DNA of 64,000 bases from Leisingera sp. ANG-Vp (GTDB lineage: Bacteria > Pseudomonadota > Alphaproteobacteria > Rhodobacterales > Rhodobacteraceae): NCBI RefSeq assembly GCF_000813725.1, contig NZ_JWLD01000045.1, positions 38,871 to 102,870 on the forward strand, read 5' to 3'. Within the stretch, counting starts at the first letter, position 1, and each line of letters starts with the position of its first letter. Shown here in pieces: positions 37,948-47,974 of the stretch. The notes below the pieces were generated by a model. It was not told the DNA's origin, did no database searches, and saw only the letters and a program-made list of their open reading frames with translations. The position numbers and the translations under genes were made by a program.

Positions 37948-38916
37948 CTAGGCCTGGGTCTCCTGCCAGGTGCCGGTCTGCAGGGTTTGCGGGGCAAATC
38001 CGCCGGATCCGGCACGCCAGGGCAGGGCGCGGTCCAGCCACAGGCCGTTGCGCAGGGTGAACCGCCAGCCGCGCAGTGCACCCTGGAAACCGCGCAGGTC
38101 AGGGTGGTCTTCGCCCAGCACCTCGGCCGTGCCGGTCATCAACAGCAAGCTGCCGGTTGCAAAGTCCGGGAAGGCCAGGCCCGCACGCGGGTTCAGCAGG
38201 AAATTCCCTAACGTGTTGAAGTGGTTGTTACCGCGGAAGTCCGGAATGGTCAGGGTATTGCCGTCAACACGGACAAAGCCGGGCCGGCCGCCACGGTGCG
38301 AGACGTCTACACCTTCCCGTTCCGGATGACCGGCGGCGGGCACGTGGCTGGCGACAAAGAACATGTCTGCTTGTCCGATCAGGGCCGCGTGACCCGTGCC
38401 GAGGTCCGTGAAAGGCTGCGGTTCTGCTGGGGGCGCGGCTTCGACCGGTTCCAGATCGCGGAGCTGGATGTATTGCGGGCAATTGCCGAAGGATTGATCC
38501 ACTTTCAGGGTAAACCCGTCCGGCCCGGCTGCGGCCACCCGCCCATTCAGCCGGTTGCGGCGGCGGCTGTGCAGTTCGATCCCCAAGAGCCCCAGTGCAG
38601 CGCCTTTGCGGATGGCCGCGTGAACGGGATCCTTTGCCGCCTTGTTCAAAGCAATGTGCAAATGCTCTGGGTCCGGCGAGGCGGCAAAGCCGGGCGGCCC
38701 GCACAGAAGGCTCGCCCAGGGCCAGCCGTCGCGATCTGCTGCTCCCGCTGCCAGAAACGGCAGCTGGGCAAAGAATTCCCTGTGCTGATCCGGCATGAAG
38801 GGGCGGATCATGCGGCGGCCAACGGTCTCAGCCATCTCGCGCTTGCCCGCGCGGCGCTGCATTTCCTGTTCGCCTTCGTGAAAGGGGGAGGGCTGATTTG
38901 CGTCAATGGGGGCCAT
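37948..38916 (-). CDS. Pyridoxamine 5'-phosphate oxidase-like FMN-binding protein
   Basis: 322 residues. Split-barrel flavin features: 'FLAAGAADRDGWPWASLLCG' and, later, a second barrel-like segment ('DMFFVASHVPAAGHPEREGV', 'RPGFVRVDGNTLTIPDFRGN'). Such proteins bind FMN or F420 and are often fused to ferredoxin modules; no Cys-rich ferredoxin domain is present here. Next to a GST gene in the same direction, possibly one operon. Function not known. Confidence 0.82.
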   Translation of the reverse strand: MAPIDANQPSPFHEGEQEMQRRAGKREMAETVGRRMIRPFMPDQHREFFAQLPFLAAGAADRDGWPWASLLCGPPGFAASPDPEHLHIALNKAAKDPVHAAIRKGAALGLLGIELHSRRRNRLNGRVAAAGPDGFTLKVDQSFGNCPQYIQLRDLEPVEAAPPAEPQPFTDLGTGHAALIGQADMFFVASHVPAAGHPEREGVDVSHRGGRPGFVRVDGNTLTIPDFRGNNHFNTLGNFLLNPRAGLAFPDFATGSLLLMTGTAEVLGEDHPDLRGFQGALRGWRFTLRNGLWLDRALPWRAGSGGFAPQTLQTGTWQETQA

Positions 38917-38975
38917 GGAAACCTCCTGTTTTCGTAGGAAATTGCGGCGGACCTGACCGGCCCGCCGCCGGGGTA

Positions 38976-39596
38976 TCAGGCTGCCAGGCCGGCTTTGGTG
39001 GCAGGCATCGGCTTGAACCCTTGCAGGTTTTCAATACTGGCAAGAAGGGCGCGGACGTTCGGATAAGGGTCCAGCGAGATGCCGCCCTCCGGCGCGTGCG
39101 CAACGTAAGAGTAGACTGCCACGTCGGCGATTGTGGGCGCATCGCCGACCAGGAAGCTGCGGCCCTCCATATGAGCGTCGATCTTGCCGAGAACCCGGCC
39201 CGCGACCGTTGCGCAGAACTCGGCGTCCAAAGGTGCGTTGAATACGTTGATCAGCCGCGCCGCTGCCGGGCCAAAGGCAATCTCACCCGCTGCCAGGGTC
39301 AGGAATTTCTGCACCTCTGCTTCCAGAACCGGATCAGTGGGCAGCCAGGAGGGGGCGTATCTGCGGGCCAGGTAAACCAGGATGGCGTTGGAGTCGCTGA
39401 TGACGGTGCTGCCGTCCTCGATCACCGGTACCTGGCCGGCCGGGTTCAGTGCCAGGAAAGCGGCTTGTTTGTGCTCGCCGCCAGCGAGGTCGACATTGAT
39501 CACCTCATGGGCAATGCCGGTGAGGCTGGCGAACAGCTCCACCCGGTGGGCATGGCCTGAAAGAGGGAAGCTGTGAATGCGAATGGGCTGGGTCAT
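38976..39596 (-). CDS. Glutathione S-transferase family protein
   Basis: 206 residues. N-terminal thioredoxin-fold domain ('SFPLSGHAHRVELFASLTGI', 'LNPAGQVPVIEDGSTVISDS') with the Gly-site 'SDSNAILVYLA', then a C-terminal helical domain ('EGRSFLVGDAPTIADVAVYS'). Ser near residue 10 probably activates glutathione. Divergent from a LysR across 141 bp. Confidence 0.92.
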   Translation of the reverse strand: MTQPIRIHSFPLSGHAHRVELFASLTGIAHEVINVDLAGGEHKQAAFLALNPAGQVPVIEDGSTVISDSNAILVYLARRYAPSWLPTDPVLEAEVQKFLTLAAGEIAFGPAAARLINVFNAPLDAEFCATVAGRVLGKIDAHMEGRSFLVGDAPTIADVAVYSYVAHAPEGGISLDPYPNVRALLASIENLQGFKPMPATKAGLAA

Positions 39597-39693
39597 ATCT
39601 GGGATCCTTTTGCTCGGCATCTGCCGCGGTTGTTGAAGACACCCGGAAGTTACGCCCCCATCTGCCCGGCGATAATATTCCAATGCGGCGAAT

Positions 39694-39718
39694 GATTGTG
39701 TACGTTCCATTCACAATC
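39694..39718. promoter_or_regulatory. Dyad in the GST/LysR divergent region
   Basis: GATTGTG and CACAATC pair perfectly with 11 bp between, 19 bp before the LysR start. Size and place suit a LysR operator controlling both the GST gene and itself. Confidence 0.55.
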
Positions 39719-39737
39719 TGAAGCGGGAGATACAGGC

Positions 39738-40622
39738 ATGGATAAGCTGGACTGCATGCGCAGCTTTGCCGCCGTTGCAGCGCAGAGCTCCTTTACCGGT
39801 GGTGCCCGGCAGCTGGGGATCAGCACCAAGCTGGCCAGCAAATATGTCGCCCGGCTGGAGGAGCAGCTGGGGGCGCAGTTGCTGAACCGCACCACCCGCA
39901 AAGTGACGCTGACCGATACGGGCCGGGCGTATCTGGAGCGCTGCCTGCCGCTGCTGGATCAATTTGATGAGCTGGAGGACGTGGTGCAGCTGCGCCAGAA
40001 GGAGCTGGCTGGTCCTGTCCGGATCACGGCCCCCACGGGTTTCGGCAGCCGCGAGCTGGTCGAGGCGCTGCAGCCGTTTCAGGAAGCCCATCCCCAGGTG
40101 GAAATCGAACTGGTTCTCTCTGACCGCCATCTGCCAATCCTGGAGGAGGGGGTAGATCTGGCAGTGCGTTTTGGTGCCCTCAAGGATTCGACACTGGTGG
40201 CGCGCAAGCTTTGCGACATGCGGCTGGTGGTAGTGGCTTCGCCGGATTACCTTGCCGCGCACGGAGCGCCGTCAGACCCCGAGGCCCTGGCCACCCACAA
40301 TTGCCTGCTGCAAATGACCTCGCCGCAGCCGGATATTTGGACGTTTGAAGAGGGCGGGAAAAAGACCGTCAGCGTCGGCGGCAGCTTCCGCGCCAATTCC
40401 CCGCGTGCCGTGGCCCATATGGCGGCCCATGGTCTCGGAATTGCCCGCTGTCCGCACTACACCGCGCGGCCTTTTCTGGCGGATGGGCGGTTGCAAGTGC
40501 TGTTTGAAGGCCAGGAAACCGGCCCGATCACGCTGTATGCCGTCTACCCGCCGAGCCGTCATCTCACGGCGCGGATCAGGACTTTGATCGATCACCTGGC
40601 AAGCTATTTCAGCCCGGAATAA
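39738..40622 (+). CDS. LysR-family transcriptional regulator
   Basis: 294 residues. HTH in 'MDKLDCMRSFAAVAAQSSFT' and 'LGISTKLASKYVARLEEQLG', effector domain 'VDLAVRFGALKDSTLVARKL'. It belongs to the CrgA-like branch often paired with a reductase or GST gene, and is divergent from the GST gene. Confidence 0.92.
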   Translation: MDKLDCMRSFAAVAAQSSFTGGARQLGISTKLASKYVARLEEQLGAQLLNRTTRKVTLTDTGRAYLERCLPLLDQFDELEDVVQLRQKELAGPVRITAPTGFGSRELVEALQPFQEAHPQVEIELVLSDRHLPILEEGVDLAVRFGALKDSTLVARKLCDMRLVVVASPDYLAAHGAPSDPEALATHNCLLQMTSPQPDIWTFEEGGKKTVSVGGSFRANSPRAVAHMAAHGLGIARCPHYTARPFLADGRLQVLFEGQETGPITLYAVYPPSRHLTARIRTLIDHLASYFSPE

Positions 40623-40719
40623 AGAGACCGCAATGCCCTGCCAAGCAGCGAAAATGCGTTCTTCTGCAGATGGTTGAGCCGCAACTTGCTTCTTTCTGGT
40701 GAAAAGTACCCCGGGGAGC

Positions 40720-40739
40720 GCGAGGGGCCGGCCCCTCGC
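40720..40739. terminator. Palindromic hairpin after the LysR
   Basis: GCGAGGGGCC is followed at once by its inverse complement, giving an 8 bp stem with a CCGG loop. No long T tract follows. Confidence 0.45.
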
Positions 40740-40804
40740 TTCTGCAGCCGCGCTCTGTATAACCCCCGGCGGTGGTGCGGGAACAAGGACAGCGCTTCTG
40801 CCCT

Positions 40805-40828
40805 ATATATTTTAATCTTGAAATATAT
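40805..40828. promoter_or_regulatory. AT-rich dyad in the ABC operon promoter region
   Basis: ATATATTT and AAATATAT with an 8 bp spacer, about 160 bp upstream of the binding-protein start, in an otherwise GC-rich region. Confidence 0.35.
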
Positions 40829-40989
40829 TGCCAAGCCTGCGTAGGCTCATTGCAAGGCCGGCGCAAGACCGGCCAGGGAAATGCGGACCGCCGCCGGGCT
40901 TGGCTTCTGCTGCCGCCGCGGTATTGTCGCAAGCATTTGAACAAGAACCCCGGCCGCTGGCCGGGAAAATTCCGGGAGGACACGACGTT

Positions 40990-42126
40990 ATGAAAACCAT
41001 TCGAATGCTCGCCATGGCGGCCGCAATTCCGGCGCTGGCAGCTGCAGCACAGGCTGAGACGAAGATCGGTATGATCACCACCCTGTCCGGCGGCGGCGCG
41101 GGCCTTGGCGTGGATGTGCGCGACGGCTTCATGCTGGCGATCGAACAGGACGGGCGCGACGGCGTCGAGGTGGTAATCGAGGACGATCAGCGCAAACCCG
41201 ATGCCGCAGTGCAGATCGCCGACCGGATGATCCAATCCGAGAAGGTCGACATCCTGACCGGCATCATCTGGTCCAACCTGGCGATGGCTGTTGTTCCCGC
41301 CGCAACGGCCCAGGGCGTGTTCTATCTCTCGCCCAATGCCGGCCCGTCGGCCCTTGCGGGCAAGCGCTGCCATCCGAATTATTTCAACGTGGCCTGGCAG
41401 AACGACAATCTGCACGAAGCAGCCGGTGCCTATGCCAATGAGGCGGGCTTGAAGAACAGCTTTATCCTGGCGCCGAACTATCCGGCGGGCAAAGATGCGC
41501 TGACCGGTTACAAGCGGATGTACGGCGGTGAGCTGGCCGGTGAGATCTACACAAAGCTGGGGCAGACCGATTATGCGGCAGAAATTGCCCAGATCCGGGC
41601 ATCGGGCGCCGACTCGGTTTATTTCTTCCTGCCCGGCGGCATGGGCATTTCCTTCCTCAAGCAGTACGCGGGCAGCGGTGTCGACCTGCCGGTGGTCGGC
41701 CCGGCCTTCTCCTTTGATCAGGGCATCCTGCAGGCTGTGGGCGAGGCCGCGCTGGGGGTCAAGAACACCTCGCAGTGGAACAAGGACATCGACAATGCGG
41801 CCAACGCTGCCTTTGTTTCCGCCTTCCAGGAAAAATACGGCCGTCTGCCTTCGCTTTATGCCAGCCAGGGCTATGACACTGCCAACCTGATCCTGAGCGC
41901 GCTGGACAAGGCTGAGGCCTCCGACCAGGACGCTTTCCGTGCGGCGCTGCAGGCAGCTGAGTTCGACTCGGTCCGCGGCGACTTCAAGTTCGGCTCCAAC
42001 CACCATCCGGTGCAGGACATCTATGTGCGTGAAGTGATCAAGGAAGGCGATGTCTTCACCAACAAGATTATCGCCACCGGGCTGAGCGACCATGCCGACG
42101 CCTATGCCGGCGAGTGCAAGATGTAA
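40990..42126 (+). CDS. ABC transporter substrate-binding protein, branched-chain amino acid (HAAT) type
   Basis: 378 residues with a signal peptide (cleavage about AQA-ET, residue 19). The Peripla_BP_6 fold is seen in 'TKIGMITTLSGGGAGLGVDV' and 'AVQIADRMIQSEKVDILTGI'. It binds an amino acid, amide, urea or aromatic acid; the liv name is not proof of branched-chain substrates. First gene of the five-gene uptake operon. Confidence 0.92.
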   Translation: MKTIRMLAMAAAIPALAAAAQAETKIGMITTLSGGGAGLGVDVRDGFMLAIEQDGRDGVEVVIEDDQRKPDAAVQIADRMIQSEKVDILTGIIWSNLAMAVVPAATAQGVFYLSPNAGPSALAGKRCHPNYFNVAWQNDNLHEAAGAYANEAGLKNSFILAPNYPAGKDALTGYKRMYGGELAGEIYTKLGQTDYAAEIAQIRASGADSVYFFLPGGMGISFLKQYAGSGVDLPVVGPAFSFDQGILQAVGEAALGVKNTSQWNKDIDNAANAAFVSAFQEKYGRLPSLYASQGYDTANLILSALDKAEASDQDAFRAALQAAEFDSVRGDFKFGSNHHPVQDIYVREVIKEGDVFTNKIIATGLSDHADAYAGECKM

Positions 42127-42140
42127 GGCATTGCCTGAAA

Positions 42141-42165
42141 GCGGAGGCGTCTAAGGCGCCTCCGC
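42141..42165. repeat. Stem-loop between the binding protein and permease genes
   Basis: GCGGAGGCG and CGCCTCCGC pair perfectly with a 7 nt loop, 15 bp after the stop codon. No T tract. It likely shifts mRNA levels in favour of the binding protein. Confidence 0.5.
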
Positions 42166-42196
42166 AAGCGGCAAGACGTCCCCTTCGGAAAATCAA

Positions 42197-43117
42197 ATGA
42201 CCTATATTCTAGTTCTGGAGCAGATCCTGAATGGGCTCCAGCTCGGGGTGATGCTGTTCTTGATGGCAGCCGGGCTGACGCTGGTGTTCGGGGTGATGGG
42301 GCTGATCAACCTGGCCCATGGCTCGCTCTACATGGTGGGCGCCTTTGCCGCCGCGGCTGTGGCAGGCTGGACCGGTTCCTTCCTGCTGGCGCTGATTGCA
42401 AGCCTTGCCGCGGCGGCCGCCGCGGGGGCGCTGATGGAGCTGGTGGTGATCCGGCGCCTGTATCAGCGCGACCACCTGGACCAGGTGCTTGCAACCTTTG
42501 CCCTGATCCTGATCTTTTCCGAAGGCACCCGCTGGCTGTTCGGCTCGTTCCCGCTGTTTCTGGATGTGCCGTCCCACTTGTCCGGGCCCGTCAGCCTGCC
42601 GGGCGGCATTGAATACCCGCTTTACCGGCTGACGATCATCCTGATTGGTTTGGCGATTGCCGCCGGGCTGTTCCTGCTGATCGCCCGCACCCGCATCGGC
42701 ATTCAGATCCGGGCAGGGGAGGCGGACCGCGAGATGATCGCTGCGCTTGGTGTCGACATATCCAAGCTTTACACGCTGGTCTTCGCCCTTGGCGCGGCGC
42801 TGGCCGGGCTTGCGGGCGCACTGGTGGGTGCGATCCAGTCGGTCCAGGTCGGCATGGGCGAGCCGGTGCTGATCCTCGCCTTTGTGGTCATCGTCATTGG
42901 CGGCATCGGCTCGATCAAGGGCGCCTTGGCCGGTGCGCTGCTGGTCGGAATGACCGACACTCTGGGCGGAGTGTTCCTGCCGCAGCTGTTTGCCGTCTTC
43001 ATGGATCCGGCAAGTGCTGCCTCGGCCGGCGCCTCGCTGGCGTCGATGCTGATCTACATCCTGATGGCGGCGATCCTGCTGGTGCGCCCTTCGGGGCTTT
43101 ATGGAGGGAGCGCATGA
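42197..43117 (+). CDS. livH: ABC transporter permease, LivH type
   Basis: 306 residues with about eight membrane helices and the LivH signatures 'LNGLQLGVMLFLMAAGLTLV' and 'GLINLAHGSLYMVGAF'. Pairs with the LivM-type permease encoded next, whose ATG overlaps this stop. Confidence 0.93.
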   Translation: MTYILVLEQILNGLQLGVMLFLMAAGLTLVFGVMGLINLAHGSLYMVGAFAAAAVAGWTGSFLLALIASLAAAAAAGALMELVVIRRLYQRDHLDQVLATFALILIFSEGTRWLFGSFPLFLDVPSHLSGPVSLPGGIEYPLYRLTIILIGLAIAAGLFLLIARTRIGIQIRAGEADREMIAALGVDISKLYTLVFALGAALAGLAGALVGAIQSVQVGMGEPVLILAFVVIVIGGIGSIKGALAGALLVGMTDTLGGVFLPQLFAVFMDPASAASAGASLASMLIYILMAAILLVRPSGLYGGSA

Positions 43118-44103
43118 TGCTGACCCGTGAGCGCCTTCTCAATTGGGCAATGATTGCAGCACTTCTGATCGTGCCGCTGGCCGCCTGGAGCCTGGACGAA
43201 CCCTTCATCATTACGCTCGCCACCAAAGCGGCGATCCTGGCGCTGGCCGGTGTCGGCTTGAACATCGCGCTTGGCCTTGGCGGGATGATCAGCCTGGGCC
43301 ATGCGGCATTCTTTGGGATTGGCGGCTATGCGATGGGCATCCTTGCGGCCCATGCCCAGAACTATGAGCCGCTGTTCGCATGGCCGTTTCTGTTCGAAGG
43401 AAGCAACCAGATGCCGCTGATCTGGCTGGTGGCGGTTGTCTTCAGCGCGCTGGCGGCGCTGGTGATCGGGGCGTTGTCCCTGCGCACCTCAGGTGTCTAT
43501 TTCATCATGATCACCTTGGCGTTCGGTCAAATGCTCTATTACTTCGCCATCAGCTGGAGCGCATACGGCGGCGAGGACGGGCTGTCGATCTGGGTGCGCA
43601 ATGAATTCCCTGGCCTCAACACCCTCGATCCGATCCAGTTCTTTGCCATTGCCTATGTGATCCTTTGCCTGGCGCTGGTCTTTGCCGCCCGGCTGGCACG
43701 CTCGCCTTTTGGCCTGGCGCTGGCGGCGGCGCGGCAGAACGAGGACAGGGTTGAAGCGGTTGGCCTCACGCCTTTTACCCTGCGGCTGATTGCCTTTGTG
43801 ATCTCCGGCGCGATCACCGGGCTGGCGGGGGCGCTGTTTGCCGACCTCAACCGTTTTGTCAGCCCCACCATGCTCAGCTGGCACACCAGCGGCGAGATCA
43901 TGATTTTTGTCATCCTTGGCGGGGTCGGGCGGCTGTATGGCCCGGTGGCGGGGGCTGCGCTCTACATCATGCTGGAGCATCTTCTGGGCGGGATCAGTGA
44001 CTACTGGCAGATTTTCCTCGGGCTGCTTCTGCTGCTGATCGTGCTGTTTGCCCGCGGCGGGCTGATCGGAGCCTTGGCAGGGCGGGAGAAGGCGCATGGC
44101 TGA
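43114..44103 (+). CDS. livM: ABC transporter permease, LivM type
   Basis: 329 residues, membrane protein with 'ALAGVGLNIALGLGGMISLG' followed by HAAFFGIGGYA, the LivM hallmark, and 'GVGRLYGPVAGAALYIMLEH' near the end. ATG overlaps the previous gene's TGA. A second ATG directly follows and could also be used. Confidence 0.93.
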   Translation: MMLTRERLLNWAMIAALLIVPLAAWSLDEPFIITLATKAAILALAGVGLNIALGLGGMISLGHAAFFGIGGYAMGILAAHAQNYEPLFAWPFLFEGSNQMPLIWLVAVVFSALAALVIGALSLRTSGVYFIMITLAFGQMLYYFAISWSAYGGEDGLSIWVRNEFPGLNTLDPIQFFAIAYVILCLALVFAARLARSPFGLALAAARQNEDRVEAVGLTPFTLRLIAFVISGAITGLAGALFADLNRFVSPTMLSWHTSGEIMIFVILGGVGRLYGPVAGAALYIMLEHLLGGISDYWQIFLGLLLLLIVLFARGGLIGALAGREKAHG

Positions 44104-44851
44104 TCTGGTTTTACAGACCAACAAGCTGAACAAGAGTTTTGGCGCATTGAAGGCCAGCAGCGACGTCTCGCTGGACCTGCTAACGGGTGAAATCCACGCT
44201 CTGATTGGTCCGAACGGCGCGGGGAAGTCCACCCTGATCAAGCAGATCGCAGGCAATATCGCGCCGGACAGCGGCACTGTTGAGCTGCTCGGCCGCGATG
44301 TCACCCGTCTGGACACGGTGGCGCGGGCGCGGATGGGGCTGGGGCGGACGTTTCAGATCTCGGCGCTGGCGATGGAATACACGGTGCTGCAGAACGCGGT
44401 GCTGGGCGCGCTTGGCGGGCAGGGCCGTCCGTTCCGGTTTTTCCGCAATGTGATGAAGGATCCAGGCCTACTGGAGCCTGCCCGCGACGCGCTGGAGCGG
44501 GTCGGGCTGGTAGATGACGCTGGCCGCCGCACCGCCGATCTGTCGCACGGCCAGCGCCGCCAGCTGGAGGTGGCGGTGGCGCTGACGCTGCAGCCGAAAC
44601 TGTTTCTGATGGATGAACCGATGGCAGGGCTCGGCGCAGCCGGATCAAAAGAGCTGACCGGCTTCCTGGACGGGTTGCGCCAGCAGGCGCCGATTCTCTT
44701 GGTAGAGCATGATATGGACGCGGTCTTTGCCCTGGCCGACCGGATCAGCGTCTTGGTCTACGGCCAGATCATCGCCACCGGCACCGCGGATGAGATCCGC
44801 GCCAACGCCGAGGTGCGCCGCGCTTATCTGGGAGAGGAGGACGCTGCATGA
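44096..44851 (+). CDS. livG: ABC transporter ATP-binding protein, LivG type
   Basis: 251 residues. Walker A 'GPNGAGKSTL', signature 'LSHGQRRQLEVAVALTLQP', Walker B 'LFLMDEPMAGL' and 'LLVEHDMDAVFALAD'. The signature has His in place of Gly (LSHGQ), as is common in LivG. Overlaps livM by 8 bp and livF by 4 bp. Confidence 0.93.
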   Translation: MADLVLQTNKLNKSFGALKASSDVSLDLLTGEIHALIGPNGAGKSTLIKQIAGNIAPDSGTVELLGRDVTRLDTVARARMGLGRTFQISALAMEYTVLQNAVLGALGGQGRPFRFFRNVMKDPGLLEPARDALERVGLVDDAGRRTADLSHGQRRQLEVAVALTLQPKLFLMDEPMAGLGAAGSKELTGFLDGLRQQAPILLVEHDMDAVFALADRISVLVYGQIIATGTADEIRANAEVRRAYLGEEDAA

Positions 44852-45537
44852 GCCTGCTGAGCTTGCAAGGAGTCGAGGCGTCTTACGGGCCGGCACAAGC
44901 GCTGTTCGGGGTCGGCCTGGAGATTGCTGAAGGCGAGGTGGTGGCGCTGATGGGCCGCAACGGCATGGGCAAATCGACCACCATCAAGACAATCTGCGGC
45001 ATGCTGGCGGCTTCTGCAGGCGAGTTGCGGTTTGACGGCCATGACCTGCGCCAGCTGCCGTCGCACAGAATTGCCCGGCTGGGCATCGGTCTGGTGCCCG
45101 AAGGACGCCGCTGCTTTGCACCGCTGACAGTGGAGGAAAACCTGATCGCGGCGGCCCGCCCCGGTCCTTGGGATTTGAAACAAGTGGCAGCGCTGTTCCC
45201 GCGGCTGGAGGAGCGGCGGAGCCAGAAGGCCGGCTCGCTGTCTGGCGGCGAGCAGCAGATGCTGACGATCGGCCGCGCCCTGATGACCAACCCGCGGCTG
45301 CTGATCCTGGATGAGGCGACCGAAGGTTTGGCTCCGGTGGTGCGCCAGGAGATATGGAGCGCAATTGGCCAACTTAAAGTCAATGCGGGCCTGTCCATTC
45401 TTGTCGTCGACAAGTCGCTGAAGGAACTGTCTTTCATTGCGGACCGTGCTGTGATCCTCAACAAAGGAAGCAACGTTTGGAAAGGTCGGATTGCCGATCT
45501 GCAAGGAGAAATCGCAGACCGCTACCTGGGTGTGTGA
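44848..45537 (+). CDS. livF: ABC transporter ATP-binding protein, LivF type
   Basis: 229 residues. Walker A 'GRNGMGKSTTIKTI', signature 'LSGGEQQMLTIGRALM' and Walker B 'LLILDEATEGLAP'. The switch position reads 'ILVVDKSLKEL', with Asp instead of the usual His or Gln-His pair (VEQ/VDxx is normal in LivF). It is the last gene of the operon. Confidence 0.93.
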   Translation: MSLLSLQGVEASYGPAQALFGVGLEIAEGEVVALMGRNGMGKSTTIKTICGMLAASAGELRFDGHDLRQLPSHRIARLGIGLVPEGRRCFAPLTVEENLIAAARPGPWDLKQVAALFPRLEERRSQKAGSLSGGEQQMLTIGRALMTNPRLLILDEATEGLAPVVRQEIWSAIGQLKVNAGLSILVVDKSLKELSFIADRAVILNKGSNVWKGRIADLQGEIADRYLGV

Positions 45538-45639
45538 TTTCGACCTGTAATCCGTCTTATGTAAAGATTATTCCATGATTAGCGAGAACTTTTGTCTGGT
45601 CAGCTTGCAGCCTGATAACAAGCCTTCACCGGGCAGCCG

Positions 45640-45672
45640 GTTTGCGCGGTCAAGCTACAGCGCCGCGCAAAC
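45640..45672. terminator. Hairpin between convergent livF and chemoreceptor genes
   Basis: GTTTGCGCGG and CCGCGCAAAC pair perfectly with a 13 nt loop, midway between two convergent genes. It can act on both strands. Confidence 0.55.
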
Positions 45673-45721
45673 GGGCTTCCAATACCGGATGCAGTAAGCC
45701 CTGCCGCGCCCATCTGGCCTG

Positions 45722-47974
45722 TCAGGCCCGCAAGCGCTCTGCTGCAAAGCGGCTTGTGCCCGCGGTACCGGCACTGGGCTGACCCAAGTCGAACCGGCCG
45801 ACAATGCCCGACAGGCTGTGCGATTCATTCTGCAGCAGCTGGCTGGACGCTGCCGCTTGCTCAGCCATTGCGGCATTCTGCTGAGTCATGCTGTCGAGCT
45901 GGTGCATGGCGCTGTCAATCTTCTCCAATCCGCGGGATTGGGCGCGCACCCCGTCGGCGATTTCGCTTACCAGGCCCGAAACTTCCGAAACCTGTTCAAT
46001 GATGCTGGTCAGCGCATTGCCCGCCCTGCCGACCATTGAGACCCCGTTGGCAACATGCTCTTCGCTTGCGCTGGTGAGCGCCTTGATCTGCCCGGCTGCA
46101 TTGGAGGCCCGCTGCGCAAGCGCGCGCACCTCGGAAGCGACTACGGCGAAGCCCGCACCCGCCTGTCCTGCCCGGGCTGCCTCGACGCCTGCGTTCAGAG
46201 CCAAGAGATTAGTTTGGAAGGCGATGTCGTCGATCAGATTGATGATCTTCGAGATCTCTGCCGCGGCTTCCTGGATCTGATCCATTGCCTGAACGGCTGA
46301 TGTAACCACCTGGGTGCTCTGTTCGGCCTCCTGGCGGGTGCCGCGCATTGCTTCGTCCATCCGCCCGGCCCGGTCGGCGGTGGCACGGATGCCACCGGTC
46401 AGCTCCCGGATCGCGCCAGCGGTTTCCTCCAAAGTGGCAGCCTGGCCTTCGGTGCGATGCGCCATTTCGGTGGCGGCACTGCCTTGCTCTTCAGAGAAGC
46501 GGCCTACATTGCCAGCCGTGCCGACAACCTCGCTCATCGAGCCGCGCAGCTTATCCAGACTGCGGTTGAAGTTCTCCCTCAAGGTCTCGTAGTGGCCGTC
46601 AAACGGCGCTTGGATGTCGCAGGCCAGGTTGCCCCGCTGCAATTCGGAGAGAGCCGCGCTCATGCTGTCGACAACCGCCGCCGTGTGCCGCGCGGTCTCC
46701 ACTTCGCGTGCGGCTGCGGTATCCGCGGCTTTCAGTTTGCCGCGGAAACTGTCCAGGCTTCGGGCCAGGTCGCCCAGCTCGTCGCCACGGGTGAGGCCGG
46801 GAATATCCGTGTCATAGTCGCTGTCCGCCAACGCATTGGTGGCCTGCTGCAGCGCGTGGACCGGGCGGGTGACGCTGCGGGCGGCAATCCAGGAAACCGC
46901 GACTGCAATCAGCAGCGCTGCCGCAATTAGTCCTGCGGCTGCCAGGCGGATTTTCTCCACCGCGGCAAAGGCAGTCTGCTCGTCGGTTTCAAGTACCAGC
47001 GACCAGTCGAACCCGGGCAGGTCCAGGGGCATGACGAGTGCAATTGCGGCTTCGCCGAGCGAGGAAGCGGCCGTTGCAAACTGGCCTGGCTCGCGTGCTG
47101 CGGCTGCGCGGATCTGGGGTGTGTTGGGCATTGGCTGCAGTACCGGGAACAGCCCTTCGACCGACGAAGGGCTGCGGGCAAGACCATCGCTGCTGACCAC
47201 AAAGATGTTCTGGTGAGAGCCGCCAGAGAGGTTGCTGGTCAGCGCTTCGACAATGGCGGCGCTTCCAAGTTGCACGGCGATTACGCCGGCGATGTCGCCC
47301 CGCTTGGTGAACACCGGCGCGGCCATGAAGGCAGCGACTCCTTCGGTGCTGTGGCTGTATGCGGCAAAGTCCGCGGTCACCACTGTGCCTGATTCCGCCT
47401 GCATGGCAGCTTCAAACACCTGCGCCAGGCCGTCGCTTGCTCCGGCCTGGATTCCGGTCAGAAAGTCGGCCTGTTTCTTCACCGAATAGACCACCTGCCC
47501 CTGGGCGCTGATCAGGTACAGGTCCTGATAGCCGTTGAGGCGGAGGCTTTGCAGGAAAGTCGGATGGTAGGTCACATGTGACTGGTTGTAGTAGGAACCG
47601 TCACCTGCATCGGTCAGCTCTTCGCGCTGATGGGCGGGATGCGGGTTTCCGGCCGCATAGGTCTGCTTCAGGTAAGACACCGGGTCGTCTTCCTCGACCA
47701 TGCCGATCACCCGCTCAAAATTGCTGATGGCGCGGAACACTGCAGGCTGGCCTGCCAGGCTCGAGACATCCGAGCGTGCGGCCTGGAGCCGGAACGCCAG
47801 CGCCTGGGCACCGGACTTCGCCTCGATCTCCTGGGCGGCAAAGGCATTTTCCCGGATGCTGCGTTCTGCCATCGAGTAGATGAGCAGCGACACAGTGACC
47901 AGAAAGGCTCCTGTCAGCGCTACCATGATCAGAGGCAGTTTCCATTTCAGAGGCAGATTCGTGGTCCGGGGCAT
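45722..47974 (-). CDS. Methyl-accepting chemotaxis protein
   Basis: 750 residues. Membrane helices at about 14-33 and 344-368 bracket a large periplasmic sensing domain (about 310 residues, with '[20 protein letters not shown]', dCache/CHASE-like). A HAMP domain follows (about 366-420), then the signalling coiled coil with the conserved tip '[20 protein letters not shown]'. No NWETF-type C-terminal tether is seen. It sits convergent to the liv-type operon and might sense the same solute. AGGAGACC precedes the ATG. Confidence 0.93.
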   Translation of the reverse strand: MPRTTNLPLKWKLPLIMVALTGAFLVTVSLLIYSMAERSIRENAFAAQEIEAKSGAQALAFRLQAARSDVSSLAGQPAVFRAISNFERVIGMVEEDDPVSYLKQTYAAGNPHPAHQREELTDAGDGSYYNQSHVTYHPTFLQSLRLNGYQDLYLISAQGQVVYSVKKQADFLTGIQAGASDGLAQVFEAAMQAESGTVVTADFAAYSHSTEGVAAFMAAPVFTKRGDIAGVIAVQLGSAAIVEALTSNLSGGSHQNIFVVSSDGLARSPSSVEGLFPVLQPMPNTPQIRAAAAREPGQFATAASSLGEAAIALVMPLDLPGFDWSLVLETDEQTAFAAVEKIRLAAAGLIAAALLIAVAVSWIAARSVTRPVHALQQATNALADSDYDTDIPGLTRGDELGDLARSLDSFRGKLKAADTAAAREVETARHTAAVVDSMSAALSELQRGNLACDIQAPFDGHYETLRENFNRSLDKLRGSMSEVVGTAGNVGRFSEEQGSAATEMAHRTEGQAATLEETAGAIRELTGGIRATADRAGRMDEAMRGTRQEAEQSTQVVTSAVQAMDQIQEAAAEISKIINLIDDIAFQTNLLALNAGVEAARAGQAGAGFAVVASEVRALAQRASNAAGQIKALTSASEEHVANGVSMVGRAGNALTSIIEQVSEVSGLVSEIADGVRAQSRGLEKIDSAMHQLDSMTQQNAAMAEQAAASSQLLQNESHSLSGIVGRFDLGQPSAGTAGTSRFAAERLRA

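Larger units (their letters stand above)
40623..40989. promoter_or_regulatory. Gene-free region upstream of the branched-chain-type ABC operon
   Basis: 367 bp. It contains a 20 bp perfect palindrome GCGAGGGGCC/GGCCCCTCGC (40720-40739), likely the LysR terminator, and an AT-rich dyad ATATATTT/AAATATAT (40805-40828) with an 8 bp spacer that probably lies in the promoter of the ABC operon. Confidence 0.5.
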
